Of a stretch of DNA of 64,000 bases, positions 45,808-55,119 are shown one piece after another (within the stretch, counting starts at the first letter, position 1; each line of letters opens with the position of its first letter). A model generated the notes under the pieces. The model ran no database searches and had not been told where the DNA came from. It saw only the letters and a list, made by a program, of their open reading frames with translations. Source of the stretch: an uncultured Campylobacter sp. (lineage in GTDB: Bacteria > Campylobacterota > Campylobacteria > Campylobacterales > Campylobacteraceae). A program made the translations under genes and the position numbers. The stretch lies in assembly GCF_938030145.1 (NCBI RefSeq), contig NZ_CALHGM010000007.1, positions 13,306 through 77,305 on the forward strand. Reading direction: 5' to 3'.

Positions 45808-47287
45808 GCTTTAAAATTTCGATGAAATTTAAGCGGCGAAATTTTGAAATTTATTGGATTTATAGGTGCCAGAATTTTTAAAATTTAATCGATCTGCGTC
45901 GGTAAAATTTTTAAATTTATTGGATTTGAAGTGGTGGAATTTTAAAATTTTTTTGATCTGCATAGCGGATTTTAAATTTTAAAATTTGCGCGTTCCGCAG
46001 CTCGCGCTTGTGCCTCTGTGGCTATGACAAGGCGGACGGTTTATACGGGATGCGCGGATGCGATCGAAGCCTCTTGCAGCGCGGGAGGCGTTTTAAAAGT
46101 AGTGCTCGGTGGGTATGAACAGCGCGTTTTGCAGCTTGCGTTTACGGCGTGCGCGCTGTCTAAATTTTATAAGGCGCAAGTTAATGTGCGCTGTGCTCTT
46201 GGCGCTAAATTTGAACTGCGGAATTTTAAAACGCAAGTAAGCATAAATAGGGCAGGCTTTAAAATTTAAAAATTGAGCGCTAAAAATTTTGCGATTTTAA
46301 ATTTTATAAATTTACAAAGGTCGGCAGAATTTAAAATTTCAAAATTTCGCTCCTTTTGGGCTTTAGAATTTTGAAATTTTAAATTTACCGCAGCGAACCT
46401 GAATTTTAAATCGCGCCTTGCCGGTATGAAGCATTCGAAGTTGCGCGAGCGGGAGAAGCTACCGGAGGTCTAGCTTGCGTCGAGCGAGTACATGAGTGAA
46501 AAGTTCGCCGCACGCTGAAGGGCTGGTAGCGAAGTATTGCGGTCGTTCGTAGCGGCTAATTTGCAGTGCGAGCACCCATGGCACACGCCAAAAACCGATG
46601 GATCGTGGACGGCACGACAAAGCTGTTTGGTGCGTGGTGTTTTGTGCCGGCATGTTTCGTAGTGCAGTTGCATTTGCGGTATAAACGTACTTTGCAGCGA
46701 AGTCATATTTTGCAGTGCGGCTGTATTGTAAGATGCGGCGCGTTTTACATCGCCCGCGCACTAAAAATTGATCGGCACGCGAGCGTGTTTGTGATGATGT
46801 TGTGGCGTAAAATTTTGCAGCTACCGCGCGCTACTCGTGTGCGATTTTGCACGGTTGCGGTTTGCGACCGTGCTATCGTGTGCCAGAGTAAAATGCACCC
46901 GCCTGTGTATTAAAAGATAGTGCGAGGTTGCGCTCTACGGCGCGGCAGCGTGCGTCGAAAGTCGTCGCGGCGCGCTAGAAGAAATAGAATGTGTGCAATG
47001 CACGCTTGCGGGATAACGCAAGATTATACTTGTTGTGGCGTGCTATCCCGCACCGCATGCCGCAAAGCCGCCTTATGTGCGAAAAATAGAATGTGCGCCG
47101 TGCGCCAAAGATGCACGATCGTGCTGCGTGCCAAAAGACAATATGTGGTCGTGCCGTACGCTTTTTAAAAGGCGGTGCCACGATCGGCGCCGTGCGGCAC
47201 GGGCGCGATGCGAGGTTTGAGCTCGCGCGGCAGACGAAGCGTGCACGGCGCACATAAATGCGAATAAATTTTAAAACGGAGAGATGA
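45808..47287. other. 1.48-kb gene-free region with tandem repeat and odd GC-rich part
   Basis: No convincing gene. 45847-45978 holds two imperfect copies of a 66-bp unit. From about 46440 to 47260 the sequence changes to TGCG/GCAC-rich DNA. Several frames on both strands are open there, but all code for improbable Cys/Arg/His-rich chains. It includes a perfect palindrome at 47113-47124 and a 12-nt word AAATAGAATGTG repeated at about 46983 and 47086. Function unknown. Confidence 0.5.
45847..45978. repeat. Two imperfect tandem copies of a 66-bp unit
   Basis: The word AAATTTATTGGATTT starts at 45847 and again at 45913. Each copy continues with a GGTG-containing block, AATTTT-AAAATTT and TGATCTGC or CGATCTGC. 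The copies differ at many positions, so this is an old duplication just downstream of ftsK. Confidence 0.65.
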
Positions 47288-48448
47288 TTGAGAACCGATA
47301 AATGGCTATATTACTTCACCTGCGCGCTCATTACGATCGGCATGATATTTTCGCTGTCGTTGAGCTCATATACGGTGCTTCTGCTGGGTGCTACGCCACT
47401 GCATTTTTTTTATCGTCAGTGCGCGGTAGGGATCGCGTGCATCGCGGTGATGTGGATCGTCTCGCGCGCCGATCCCGATAAATGCCTAACGCCGGTGTGC
47501 ATGTCGCTTTTTGCGATCATGGGGATTTTGATGCTCGCGATGGGCTTTTTGCCCAAGTCCTTGGTCGCCGACGTCAACGGCGCGGCGCGCTGGATCAGGC
47601 TGCCGTTTTTTAACCTCGCGCCGGTGGAATTTTTCAAGGTGGGCTTCATCTACTTTTTGGCGTGGAGCTTCTCGCGCAAACTCGATCACTCCAAAAAAAG
47701 CATCGGGCGCGAGATCGCGACGCTGCTTCCTTACGTAGCGCTTTTCGGCTTTGTCGTAATCCTGGTCGCCATCGTGCAAAACGATCTAGGGCAGGTCGCG
47801 GTACTGGGGCTTACGATGATTTTTATGTCGCTTTTCGCGGGTACGAGCTTCAAGCTCATCGGCTTTAGCTTTATGGGGATTTTGGGACTTGCTTACGTTT
47901 TTATCGTCACGAGCGCGCACAGGGTCGATCGCGTGCGCTCGTGGTGGGGCGGCGTGCAGGATTTCGTGCTGTCGTTTATGTCGCCCGAAACAGCTGCAGG
48001 GCTGCGTATAGAGGACGCTAGCGCGCCGTATCAGGTCGGACACTCGCTAAATGCGATAAACAACGGCGAGTTTTTCGGGCAGGGGCTTGGGCTTGGAAGT
48101 TTTAAGCTAGGCTATCTGAGCGAGGTGCATACCGACTTCGTGCTCGCAGGCATCGCCGAGGAGTGGGGATTTATCGGGATTTTGCTCATCGTGGCGCTAT
48201 TTTATGCGATGCTATTTCGCATCTTTCAGACCGCGAGCAAGTCGCCGAGTAACGTAAATTTCCTCTTTTGCCTGGGTATCGGCTTTATGTTTTTCTTTTC
48301 GTTTATCATCAACTCCTACGGCATTACATCGATCTCGCCGGTTAAGGGTATCGCCGTGCCGTTTCTAAGCTACGGCGGCAGCCACCTGCTCGCGGCGTCG
48401 TTTGCGGTGGGGCTCGTTTTGATGGCGTCGAAAAGAGCAAAATTTTAA
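47288..48448 (+). CDS. ftsW: Septal peptidoglycan glycosyltransferase FtsW (SEDS family)
   Basis: A 386-residue SEDS protein with about ten membrane helices. Family features include the periplasmic loop around VNGAARWIRLPFFNLAPVEFFK (catalytic-loop region), IVQNDLGQV and the C-terminal GISPVKGIAVPFLSYGGSHL-like block. It polymerises lipid II at the division septum with its partner PBP. RodA is the alternative, but adjacency to murG favours FtsW. The start is a TTG behind GGAG. About 140 bp separate it from murG. Confidence 0.9.
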   Translation: MRTDKWLYYFTCALITIGMIFSLSLSSYTVLLLGATPLHFFYRQCAVGIACIAVMWIVSRADPDKCLTPVCMSLFAIMGILMLAMGFLPKSLVADVNGAARWIRLPFFNLAPVEFFKVGFIYFLAWSFSRKLDHSKKSIGREIATLLPYVALFGFVVILVAIVQNDLGQVAVLGLTMIFMSLFAGTSFKLIGFSFMGILGLAYVFIVTSAHRVDRVRSWWGGVQDFVLSFMSPETAAGLRIEDASAPYQVGHSLNAINNGEFFGQGLGLGSFKLGYLSEVHTDFVLAGIAEEWGFIGILLIVALFYAMLFRIFQTASKSPSNVNFLFCLGIGFMFFFSFIINSYGITSISPVKGIAVPFLSYGGSHLLAASFAVGLVLMASKRAKF

Positions 48449-48584
48449 AGCTTCTGCGGGCTTTGGGCGAGCGCTGTTTAAATTTAGGCGTAAATTTAGA
48501 GCCGAATTTTGCGCTTAAAATTTTAAGCGAAGCGCGCCGAGACTCAAATTTAAGCGCAAAATTTTATAAATTTAAAGGAAAAGT

Positions 48585-49598
48585 ATGGTCATAGCAATCA
48601 GCGGCGGCGGCACCGGCGGGCATCTGATAATCGCTAAAAATTTAGCCGCTCATCTTGCGAAGCAGGGTATCAGGGCGATCTTTATCGGCTCAAACCGCGG
48701 GCAGGATCGCGCGTGGTTTGAAAATAGCGAGCTTTTCGCGCATACCTATTTTTTGCAAAGCTCGGGCGTCGTCGATAAAAAGGGCTTTGCCAAGCTAGCC
48801 TCGCTGCTAAATATCCTGCGCCTCTCGCTTGCGGCGCGTAAAATTTTAAAGCAAAACGGCGTCCGCGCGCTCATCAGCGTGGGCGGATACAGCTCGGCGC
48901 CCGCATCCATCGCGGCGATCCTTTCTCGCGTGCCGTTTTTTATCCACGAGCAAAATGCTGTTTGCGGGAGGCTCAACCGCCTGCTAAGGCCCTTTGCGCG
49001 CGCGTTTTACAGCTCCTATGAAAAGCCCGCGTTCGCCTATCCGATCGCAGAGCATTTTTTCGAGACGGCGTGGCCGCGCACGACGCTTAATACGGTCATC
49101 TTTTTGGGCGGCTCGCAGGGAGCAAGCTTTATCAACTCGCTTGCCGTGGAGCTTGCGCCTAAGCTTTTGGGCCTCGGCTACGGCGTTATCCATCAGTGCG
49201 GCGAGCGCGAGTTTGAGCGCATCTCGCAGATCTACGCACAGCAGGGTCTGGATGTACAGCTCGTGGGCTTTTGCAAAAATATGCACGAGCTCATCGCAAG
49301 CGCCGATCTTTGCGTCGGGCGCAGCGGCGCTAGTACGCTGTGGGAGCTCTGCGCAAATGGCCTGCCCGCGATATTCGTACCGTTTCCATTCGCGGCGGCG
49401 GATCATCAGTTTTATAACGCGAAATTTCTTAAAGAGCGCGGACTTTGCGAAATCGTGCGTCAGCAGGACGCAAGCGGCGAGCGGATCTTGGGCTTGATTG
49501 AGAGCTTCGACGTGGCACGAGCGAGCAAAGGACTGCTTGAGCTAGCTGATAAAAACGGCGCGCAAGCGATAATCGACGACGTAATGAGTAAAATTTAA
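48585..49598 (+). CDS. murG: UDP-GlcNAc--undecaprenyl-PP-MurNAc-pentapeptide GlcNAc transferase
   Basis: A 337-residue GT-B glycosyltransferase: N-terminal GGGTGGH loop in ISGGGTGGHLIIA, SVGGYSSAPA, PFFIHEQNAVCGRLNR, the second-domain FLGGSQGA motif and a UDP-GlcNAc site with CVGRSGASTLWEL and PFPFAAADHQFYNA. It converts lipid I to lipid II at the inner membrane's cytoplasmic face. Complete; an AAAGGAAAAGT ribosome region precedes the ATG. Confidence 0.95.
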   Translation: MVIAISGGGTGGHLIIAKNLAAHLAKQGIRAIFIGSNRGQDRAWFENSELFAHTYFLQSSGVVDKKGFAKLASLLNILRLSLAARKILKQNGVRALISVGGYSSAPASIAAILSRVPFFIHEQNAVCGRLNRLLRPFARAFYSSYEKPAFAYPIAEHFFETAWPRTTLNTVIFLGGSQGASFINSLAVELAPKLLGLGYGVIHQCGEREFERISQIYAQQGLDVQLVGFCKNMHELIASADLCVGRSGASTLWELCANGLPAIFVPFPFAAADHQFYNAKFLKERGLCEIVRQQDASGERILGLIESFDVARASKGLLELADKNGAQAIIDDVMSKI

Positions 49599-49828
49599 AA
49601 GGGCGCGGATAGCATGAGTTTGCGTAAATTTAAGGCGATCTCTGCGCGAGGCTTTAAATTTATTAAACCGATTAAATTTTGCTTTTTATGTTTGTCTAAA
49701 TTTGACGCGGCGCTTCGGTTTGAATAAAAATTTGAAATTTGTATGCTTGCCGAACAAAGGACATCTTTTGATTTGCGCAAATTTAAGCTTGCAAACGAAG
49801 CCGCGCAAAAGTGCATTGAGTCGTAAAA

Positions 49829-50740
49829 TTATCTGCGTCTAAAGCTGATTATTGCATCATCGTTTTCTTGTTGATATTTTTCAAACAGAGCCTGATATCT
49901 TTGCGATTTTGCCGGATCATTTGAATAAATTCCCACTAAAAAATAGCACGCCTCCGCAAATCGTAACTCACACGATCGCTCAAAGTATCGCGTACCCGCT
50001 TCTTTGTCATCGTCGTCAAAATACGCGACGTAACCGAAAATAAAGCAGCCTTCGCCATTGCCGAGTTTGCATGCTTTTTTGTACAATTTTCTGCCCTCTT
50101 GCGAATCTCTATCCTCGTAGCCTGCGAGTCTCGTGCAACTTTCGCCGCCGTTAAGCTCGTAGCAGCCTTTTTTAAGCAGATCTTTGGCGCCTTCTTGCGA
50201 AATTTCACCATTTAGTAGCAGAAGGCTCGAAAGCACGGCGCAGGCATCGCCGTCTCCGCCGTCGCAATCTTCGCGAAATCTTACAGGATTTTTCATTTTT
50301 AAAGTGCCGTCTTTGGTGCGAATAGAAATTTCTTTAGGATTTTTATTTGCGTCTTCGTTTGCTTGATTGATAGGAATTCGGGTTTCGTTCAAAATTTCTG
50401 TGCGGAAAGGCGCTTTTATCGCTATAAAAACTGCGACTATACATACGATGATGAGAGGGAGTATTTTCGGCGTAGAGCGATTTTTGTGCGGAGTGTGGAG
50501 ATCTGCGTCTTTGATCGATTGCCCACCCCTTAAAGTAGTGACGGAGGGCTTAGGGCTCGGTTTTTGGCTTAAATTTGTAGCCGAACCTGCGCCTGATTTT
50601 TCAGTCAAATTTACGGCGGCATCCGTATTTAGATCCGCATTAGCATCTGTCTCGCAGACATTTTCATTTGGGCTTTTTAAATTTTTGCCTCGCTTTTCTC
50701 TCAGCTCATTTATGCGTTGTATAATTTCTTCGTTATTCAA
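49829..50740 (-). CDS. Cysteine-rich Sel1-repeat (Hcp-like) membrane-anchored protein
   Basis: A 303-residue protein from a TTG at 50740, chosen because AAGGA lies 7 bp upstream (an ATG 14 codons earlier lacks one). A charged, disordered cytoplasmic part (1-80) is followed by one membrane helix (about 81-100) and a periplasmic domain of four Sel1-like repeats. Each repeat carries a cysteine pair spaced as in Helicobacter cysteine-rich proteins (CDGGDGDAC, CYELNGGESC, CKLGNGEGC, CELRFAEAC), probably disulphide-bonded. Function unknown; relatives bind peptidoglycan fragments or protein partners. Confidence 0.7.
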   Translation of the reverse strand: MNNEEIIQRINELREKRGKNLKSPNENVCETDANADLNTDAAVNLTEKSGAGSATNLSQKPSPKPSVTTLRGGQSIKDADLHTPHKNRSTPKILPLIIVCIVAVFIAIKAPFRTEILNETRIPINQANEDANKNPKEISIRTKDGTLKMKNPVRFREDCDGGDGDACAVLSSLLLLNGEISQEGAKDLLKKGCYELNGGESCTRLAGYEDRDSQEGRKLYKKACKLGNGEGCFIFGYVAYFDDDDKEAGTRYFERSCELRFAEACYFLVGIYSNDPAKSQRYQALFEKYQQENDDAIISFRRR

Positions 50741-50981
50741 ATGAAATCCTTTTTTTTGCTCGATAAATTTTGTTTTAGTCAAACGTCCGTTTTTATCATA
50801 AAAATCGCATCGGAATCGAGAGGAATTATATCATTTTGTTTTGAATTTTTCAAAAAACGACGACTAAAAAGAATTTGTAAATTTAGCGCAGATGCGCCGT
50901 TAAATTCGGATCGGTTCTCGCTGTATAATCCGCAGCCGGGTTTAAATTTCATATACTTCGGGCGCGCGTAAATTTCCAAAA

Positions 50982-51002
50982 CTTGATAGGATTCATATCA
51001 AG
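50982..51002 (+). promoter_or_regulatory. HAIR-like HspR operator upstream of htpG
   Basis: A perfect inverted repeat with arms CTTGATA (50982-50988) and TATCAAG (50996-51002) and a 7-nt spacer. This has the same arm length and spacing as the HAIR element bound by the heat-shock repressor HspR (CTTGAGT-N7-ACTCAAG). It lies 16 bp upstream of the -35 box. Confidence 0.65.
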
Positions 51003-51018
51003 TTTATTTATTCTACTC

Positions 51019-51047
51019 TTGACAAGATTAGCACTCCATGATATAAT
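51019..51047 (+). promoter_or_regulatory. Consensus sigma70 promoter of htpG with embedded CIRCE half site
   Basis: Perfect -35 TTGACA (51019-51024), 17-bp spacer and perfect -10 TATAAT (51042-51047). The spacer contains TTAGCACTC (51028-51036), exactly one arm of the HrcA operator CIRCE; no second arm is visible. The full consensus suggests strong expression that must be restrained by a repressor. Confidence 0.85.
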
Positions 51048-51076
51048 CTGCCAAAATTTTTAAAAAGGACTACATA

Positions 51077-52918
51077 ATGGCAAAGAAAAAATTTAAGACC
51101 GAAGTGAATGATCTGCTAAATTTGATGATCCATTCGCTTTATTCAAACAAGGAGATTTTCCTGCGCGAGCTTATCTCAAACGCAAGCGACGCGCTGGATA
51201 AATTAAACTACCTAAGCCTTACGAACGACGATTACAAGGCGCTTTCGTATGTGCCGCGCATCGATATAAAGATCGACAAAGAGGCCAAAACGCTAAGCAT
51301 CGGCGACAACGGCATCGGCATGGACGAGGCCGAGCTCGAGAGCAATCTAGGCACTATCGCGCGCAGCGGCACCAAGGGTTTTATGGCGAGCCTTAGCGGC
51401 GATGCGGCGAAGGACAGCAACCTCATCGGACAGTTCGGCGTCGGGTTTTATTCGGCGTTTATGGTCGCAGACCGCATCGAGGTGATCAGCCGCAAGCCGC
51501 TCTCGCAGGACGCCTTTAAATGGAGCAGCGATGCCAGCAACTACATGGTCGAAAAGGCGGAGAAAGAGGACTTCGGCACGACGATAATCCTGCATATGAA
51601 AGATGAGGAGCTTTTGGACGAATATAGGCTAGAAGGCATCATCAAAAAATACTCCAACCACATCCCCTATCCGATCTTTATGGATAAAGAAGAATACGTG
51701 CCTGCGCAAAAAGAGGGCGAGCAGGGGCATAGCGAAATCAAAAACGTCCAGATCAACCGCGCGAGCGCGCTTTGGCAGCTGCCAAAAAACAGCCTAAAGC
51801 CGAGCGATTACAATGAATTTTACAAGCAGATCAGCCACGATAGCGGCGATCCGCTGTTTTACATCCATAAAAAGGCCGAGGGCACGCACGAATACACGAC
51901 GCTTTTTTACGTGCCGAGCAGCGAGCCCTTTGATCTATACCGCGTCGATTATCAAAGCGGCGTGAAGCTCTACGTCAAGCGCGTTTTCATCACCGACGAC
52001 GCCAAAGAGCTGCTGCCTAGCTATCTGCGCTTCGTACGCGGCATAATGGACGTCGAGGATCTGCCGCTAAACGTAAGCCGCGAAATTCTGCAAGAAAATC
52101 GAATTCTAGCCTACGTCCGCGAACAGAGCGTCAAAAAAATTCTATCCGAGCTACAGAAACTTTTGCAGGACGATCGGGAAAAATACATAAAATTTTACGA
52201 ATTATTCGGCAAAGTTTTGAAAGAGGGACTTTACGGCTTCGGCGCAAACAAAGAGGAAATTTTAAAGCTTTGTCTTTTTAAATCAAACCTGCGAGACGGC
52301 CTCATCACGCTTAGCGAGTATAAGGAAAAAATGAAAGAGGATCAAAAAGAGATCTATTATATCGCGGGAAACAGCGCTGCGATGCTTAAAAGCTCGCCTC
52401 TGATCGAAAAATTTAACGCCGAAGGCACGGAGGTGCTGCTCTGCGACGATGAAATCGATACGATCGTGATGCCCGGCGTTTTTGAGTTTGATAAGATGCC
52501 GGTTAAAAACGCGACTTCGATCAAGCAGGAGGCTGCGAGCGACGATGCCGCGACGCCACAAGCCAAAGAGATCGCCGCAAAGATCAAAGAAATTTTAGGC
52601 GAACGCGTCAAGGACGTTAAAATTTCATCGCGTCTAAGCGGCTCGCTTTCCTGCCTTGTTTTTGACGAGAATGATCCCGATTTTGCGACGCAGCAGCTGC
52701 TTAAGCAGATGGGAAACCGCAATCTGCCGCCCGTAAAGCCGATTTTGGAGATCAATGCCGATCACGAGATCATCAAAAAGCTGCAGGCCGATAAACTGAT
52801 GCTGCCGCAAGTAGCCGAGATAATCTACGATCTGGCGCGCCTTAGCGAGGGGCAGGAGCTGGAAAATCCGAGCGAGTTTATCAAAAACATAAACGAGCTG
52901 ATCGCAAAGGCTCTGTAA
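51077..52918 (+). CDS. htpG: Chaperone HtpG (Hsp90)
   Basis: A 613-residue Hsp90. The N-terminal ATP-binding GHKL domain has LISNASDALDKL, IGDNGIGMD, GTIARSGTK and IGQFGVGFYSAFMV; middle and C-terminal dimerisation domains follow (VSREILQENR; KPILEINADHEI). It remodels client proteins with ATP, particularly under heat stress. Complete, with an AAGGA ribosome site. Control is probably by HspR and perhaps HrcA, from the operator-like sequences upstream. Confidence 0.96.
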   Translation: MAKKKFKTEVNDLLNLMIHSLYSNKEIFLRELISNASDALDKLNYLSLTNDDYKALSYVPRIDIKIDKEAKTLSIGDNGIGMDEAELESNLGTIARSGTKGFMASLSGDAAKDSNLIGQFGVGFYSAFMVADRIEVISRKPLSQDAFKWSSDASNYMVEKAEKEDFGTTIILHMKDEELLDEYRLEGIIKKYSNHIPYPIFMDKEEYVPAQKEGEQGHSEIKNVQINRASALWQLPKNSLKPSDYNEFYKQISHDSGDPLFYIHKKAEGTHEYTTLFYVPSSEPFDLYRVDYQSGVKLYVKRVFITDDAKELLPSYLRFVRGIMDVEDLPLNVSREILQENRILAYVREQSVKKILSELQKLLQDDREKYIKFYELFGKVLKEGLYGFGANKEEILKLCLFKSNLRDGLITLSEYKEKMKEDQKEIYYIAGNSAAMLKSSPLIEKFNAEGTEVLLCDDEIDTIVMPGVFEFDKMPVKNATSIKQEAASDDAATPQAKEIAAKIKEILGERVKDVKISSRLSGSLSCLVFDENDPDFATQQLLKQMGNRNLPPVKPILEINADHEIIKKLQADKLMLPQVAEIIYDLARLSEGQELENPSEFIKNINELIAKAL

Positions 52919-53367
52919 ATTATCTAAATTTAGAGCTTCGATCCGCTACCTAAATATTCCGCGCGGCTGCATAGGCTGTATAAATCTATGGAGCCGCACT
53001 TGAAATTTAAAAAGAAATTTCAGCTCGCAAACTTCACTGCGCTTTCTAAATTTTAAAATTTAAAAGCGGCGGAATTTCACTCTTTGATTTCGGTAAAAAT
53101 TTTATTCGGCGGCTCGGTTTGACGTTTTGAAAATTTTAAGGTTTCGATCGCTTTTATCCGCGAGTCGAGGTCGGGGCGCAAGCCGAAAATATTCGCCAAA
53201 GCATGAAATCATAAATCGGGCTATAAATTCCGCCACTCATTAATTTAATCTTTACAAAGTTGCGTAATTTTATTTTTAATTTCCCCCTTTTTTATCGCAA
53301 ACAGCGAGATTGTTTGATATAATTCATTTTATAAATATTTGTAAATCTTTATGAAAGGAGATTACGA
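52919..53367. other. Gene-free stretch between htpG and the porin gene
   Basis: No gene seen. The right end holds the porin -10 TATAAT (53318-53323) without a good -35 box, which is common for campylobacter sigma70 promoters, and an AAGGAG ribosome site at 53355-53360. Confidence 0.55.
53318..53323 (+). promoter_or_regulatory. -10 box of the porin gene
   Basis: TATAAT preceded by TTTGA, 45 bp upstream of the porin ATG. No clear -35 sequence is visible. Confidence 0.55.
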
Positions 53368-54759
53368 ATGAAACTCATCAAACTAAGTTTAGCTGCGGCG
53401 GTTTGCGCATTCGCTGTATCCTCGCTAAGCGCGGCAGATAGCGTAGCCGATGCGATCACTAACGGTAAGTTTGGCGGAACGGTAAAGACCACTTACGCCA
53501 GTAAAACCGTAGATAATAGAGGCGAAGCCGCTACGGGCGATAACGACTACGAGGCATTCGGCGTGGGTCTTGAGCTCGGATATGTCACCGATCCTCTTTA
53601 CGGCTTTAGAATAGGGCTTACCGGACAGGGCTGGTTGATGCCGTATCACGTAGGCTCAAGCAATAAGACCGCCTACGATAAGGAGTGGTATACTAAAGGT
53701 GCGGTATTATCGGAATTATACCTAGGATACGGCATAGGAAATACCGATATAAAGGCGGGTAGACAATATGTCGTTACTCCGCTGGTAGCAGGCAACTATA
53801 CGAGGGCGTTTAAAGAAGCTTTCGAGGGCGTGGCGATATCTAATAAAGATATCCCCGATACTACCTTGTGGGGCGGATGGTTTTATAAATTCCAAGGAAG
53901 GAGCAAAACCGCTATGGGTGCTCCGGCAGGCGAAGGAAAGGCTCCTTTATTTAAAAATAGGGTGATTCTAGGTAATATGACCGGTCCGGTCGCCGTAAAA
54001 TTTGAAAATATCTTCTCTGCATATGTTCAAAATAAATCCTTGCCTTATACCACTTTAACCGGCGCTTACGCAGCGGTAACAGATGTAAAACCTGCTAACG
54101 CATTAAAAGACGGCGACGTTAGCTTGTATCTTGCCGAGGCGAATGTAAAAGTGCCGGTAGGCGAGATTTTAAAGCTAGGATTTGATCTTAATTACAAAGG
54201 CTCGCGCGTAGACGGAGGGCTGGAGCCAAGAAGGCTTGACGGCGATATGTTCGGCGCAAGAGTCTCGGTTAGCGAGTTTTTCGGATTCGGTCTATCGTAT
54301 GCCTATACGACCGTTAGCGACGACGATGCCGTTATTTTGGGCGTCGGCAACGGCCCGGGATCATACACCGCGCTGCCTATTAGAGGTCCGTTCGTATTCA
54401 CAGGATATGCGGGTATGGATACGCACAAGATCGTGCTTGATTATAACTTCGGCGCTATTGGCCTAGATGGCTTCAAAACCGCACTGCACTACGTAAAAGG
54501 CGATCAAGACAGAGTAGGCGGCACGAATAATATCAATGCTAGCGGGGCTGCGGGCCAGAAGGTCGGCACCAGCATGGACGTAGAGGGCTGGACGGTAACG
54601 GCAAACTACGCTCCTAAGGCCGTTAAGGGGCTAAGCTTGGGCGTAACCTACACTGCGCTTGAGAGAAGCGACCACTACGCTAGCGGCGTAAATAGAAAGT
54701 TCGACGAGAACGAGATATGGTTGCAGGCTGCGTATAAATTTGATCTAAGCGCCAACTAA
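53368..54759 (+). CDS. Outer membrane porin, OprD-like family
   Basis: A 463-residue outer-membrane protein. The signal peptide (to about residue 22, SLSA) is followed by alternating beta-strands ending in aromatic residues, loops rich in Gly/Asp/Asn and a C-terminal strand near WLQAAYKFDLSAN. Segments such as SELYLGYGIGNTDIKAGRQYV match the Opr-type porins of Campylobacterota. It should form a channel for small solutes. Codon use is more uniform and U-rich than its neighbours, consistent with high expression. Own promoter and terminator. Confidence 0.85.
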   Translation: MKLIKLSLAAAVCAFAVSSLSAADSVADAITNGKFGGTVKTTYASKTVDNRGEAATGDNDYEAFGVGLELGYVTDPLYGFRIGLTGQGWLMPYHVGSSNKTAYDKEWYTKGAVLSELYLGYGIGNTDIKAGRQYVVTPLVAGNYTRAFKEAFEGVAISNKDIPDTTLWGGWFYKFQGRSKTAMGAPAGEGKAPLFKNRVILGNMTGPVAVKFENIFSAYVQNKSLPYTTLTGAYAAVTDVKPANALKDGDVSLYLAEANVKVPVGEILKLGFDLNYKGSRVDGGLEPRRLDGDMFGARVSVSEFFGFGLSYAYTTVSDDDAVILGVGNGPGSYTALPIRGPFVFTGYAGMDTHKIVLDYNFGAIGLDGFKTALHYVKGDQDRVGGTNNINASGAAGQKVGTSMDVEGWTVTANYAPKAVKGLSLGVTYTALERSDHYASGVNRKFDENEIWLQAAYKFDLSAN

Positions 54760-55119
54760 AGTTTTAAAGAGCGGGAGTATTTTCCGCTCTTTCTCATCTG
54801 CATTATTTTGCCTTGTATATGACGCAAAAAGGGCGTTTAAATCCGAAAAATTTACTCTTTCTCATCTGCATTATCAAGCGGGCTCGCGCTTGATAAATGT
54901 TTCATCCTAGCTCCTTAAATTTAAACATGCTCTTAAATTTTAAATGAAACGGAGGTAAAATTTATCTCTAAAATTTCGCCGCAGAGCTTGACGTACCGAA
55001 ATTTAAATAAAGCTTGGGCGTTGAAATTTTGACGAGGATTTTATTCTGCGCGCTTTATAGGAATTTTAAATTTATAAGAATTTTAGAAATTTCCTTATAA
55101 TTACAAGAAATATACCTTT
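54760..55119. other. Gene-free stretch with duplicated terminator-tail sequence
   Basis: After the porin terminator a 20-nt word (54787-54806) recurs exactly at 54855-54874. The second copy runs into another perfect 10-bp hairpin (arms 54871-54880 and 54887-54896). No gene in the rest, which leads to the 3' end of the convergent orphan gene. Confidence 0.6.
54766..54797 (+). terminator. Rho-independent terminator of the porin gene
   Basis: A 9-bp stem (arms 54766-54774 and 54784-54792, 9-nt loop) is followed by a pyrimidine-rich tail, 6 bp after the stop. Confidence 0.8.

Larger units (their letters stand above)
50741..51076. other. Divergent intergenic region with htpG control elements
   Basis: Between the divergent Sel1 gene and htpG. 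The half near htpG holds a HAIR-like inverted repeat, a sigma70 promoter and a CIRCE half site, listed separately. I see no small gene here. Confidence 0.6.

Noticed and set aside
46566..46913. 115-residue Cys-rich frame
   Set aside because: Other frames on both strands over the same DNA are equally open and equally odd; no ribosome site or motif.
47288..48448. Calling this gene rodA/mrdB
   Set aside because: Adjacency to murG fits ftsW; the sequence alone does not decide.
51028..51036. Full CIRCE operator at htpG
   Set aside because: Only one arm is present; no GAGTGCTAA follows at the right distance, so it is recorded as a half site only.
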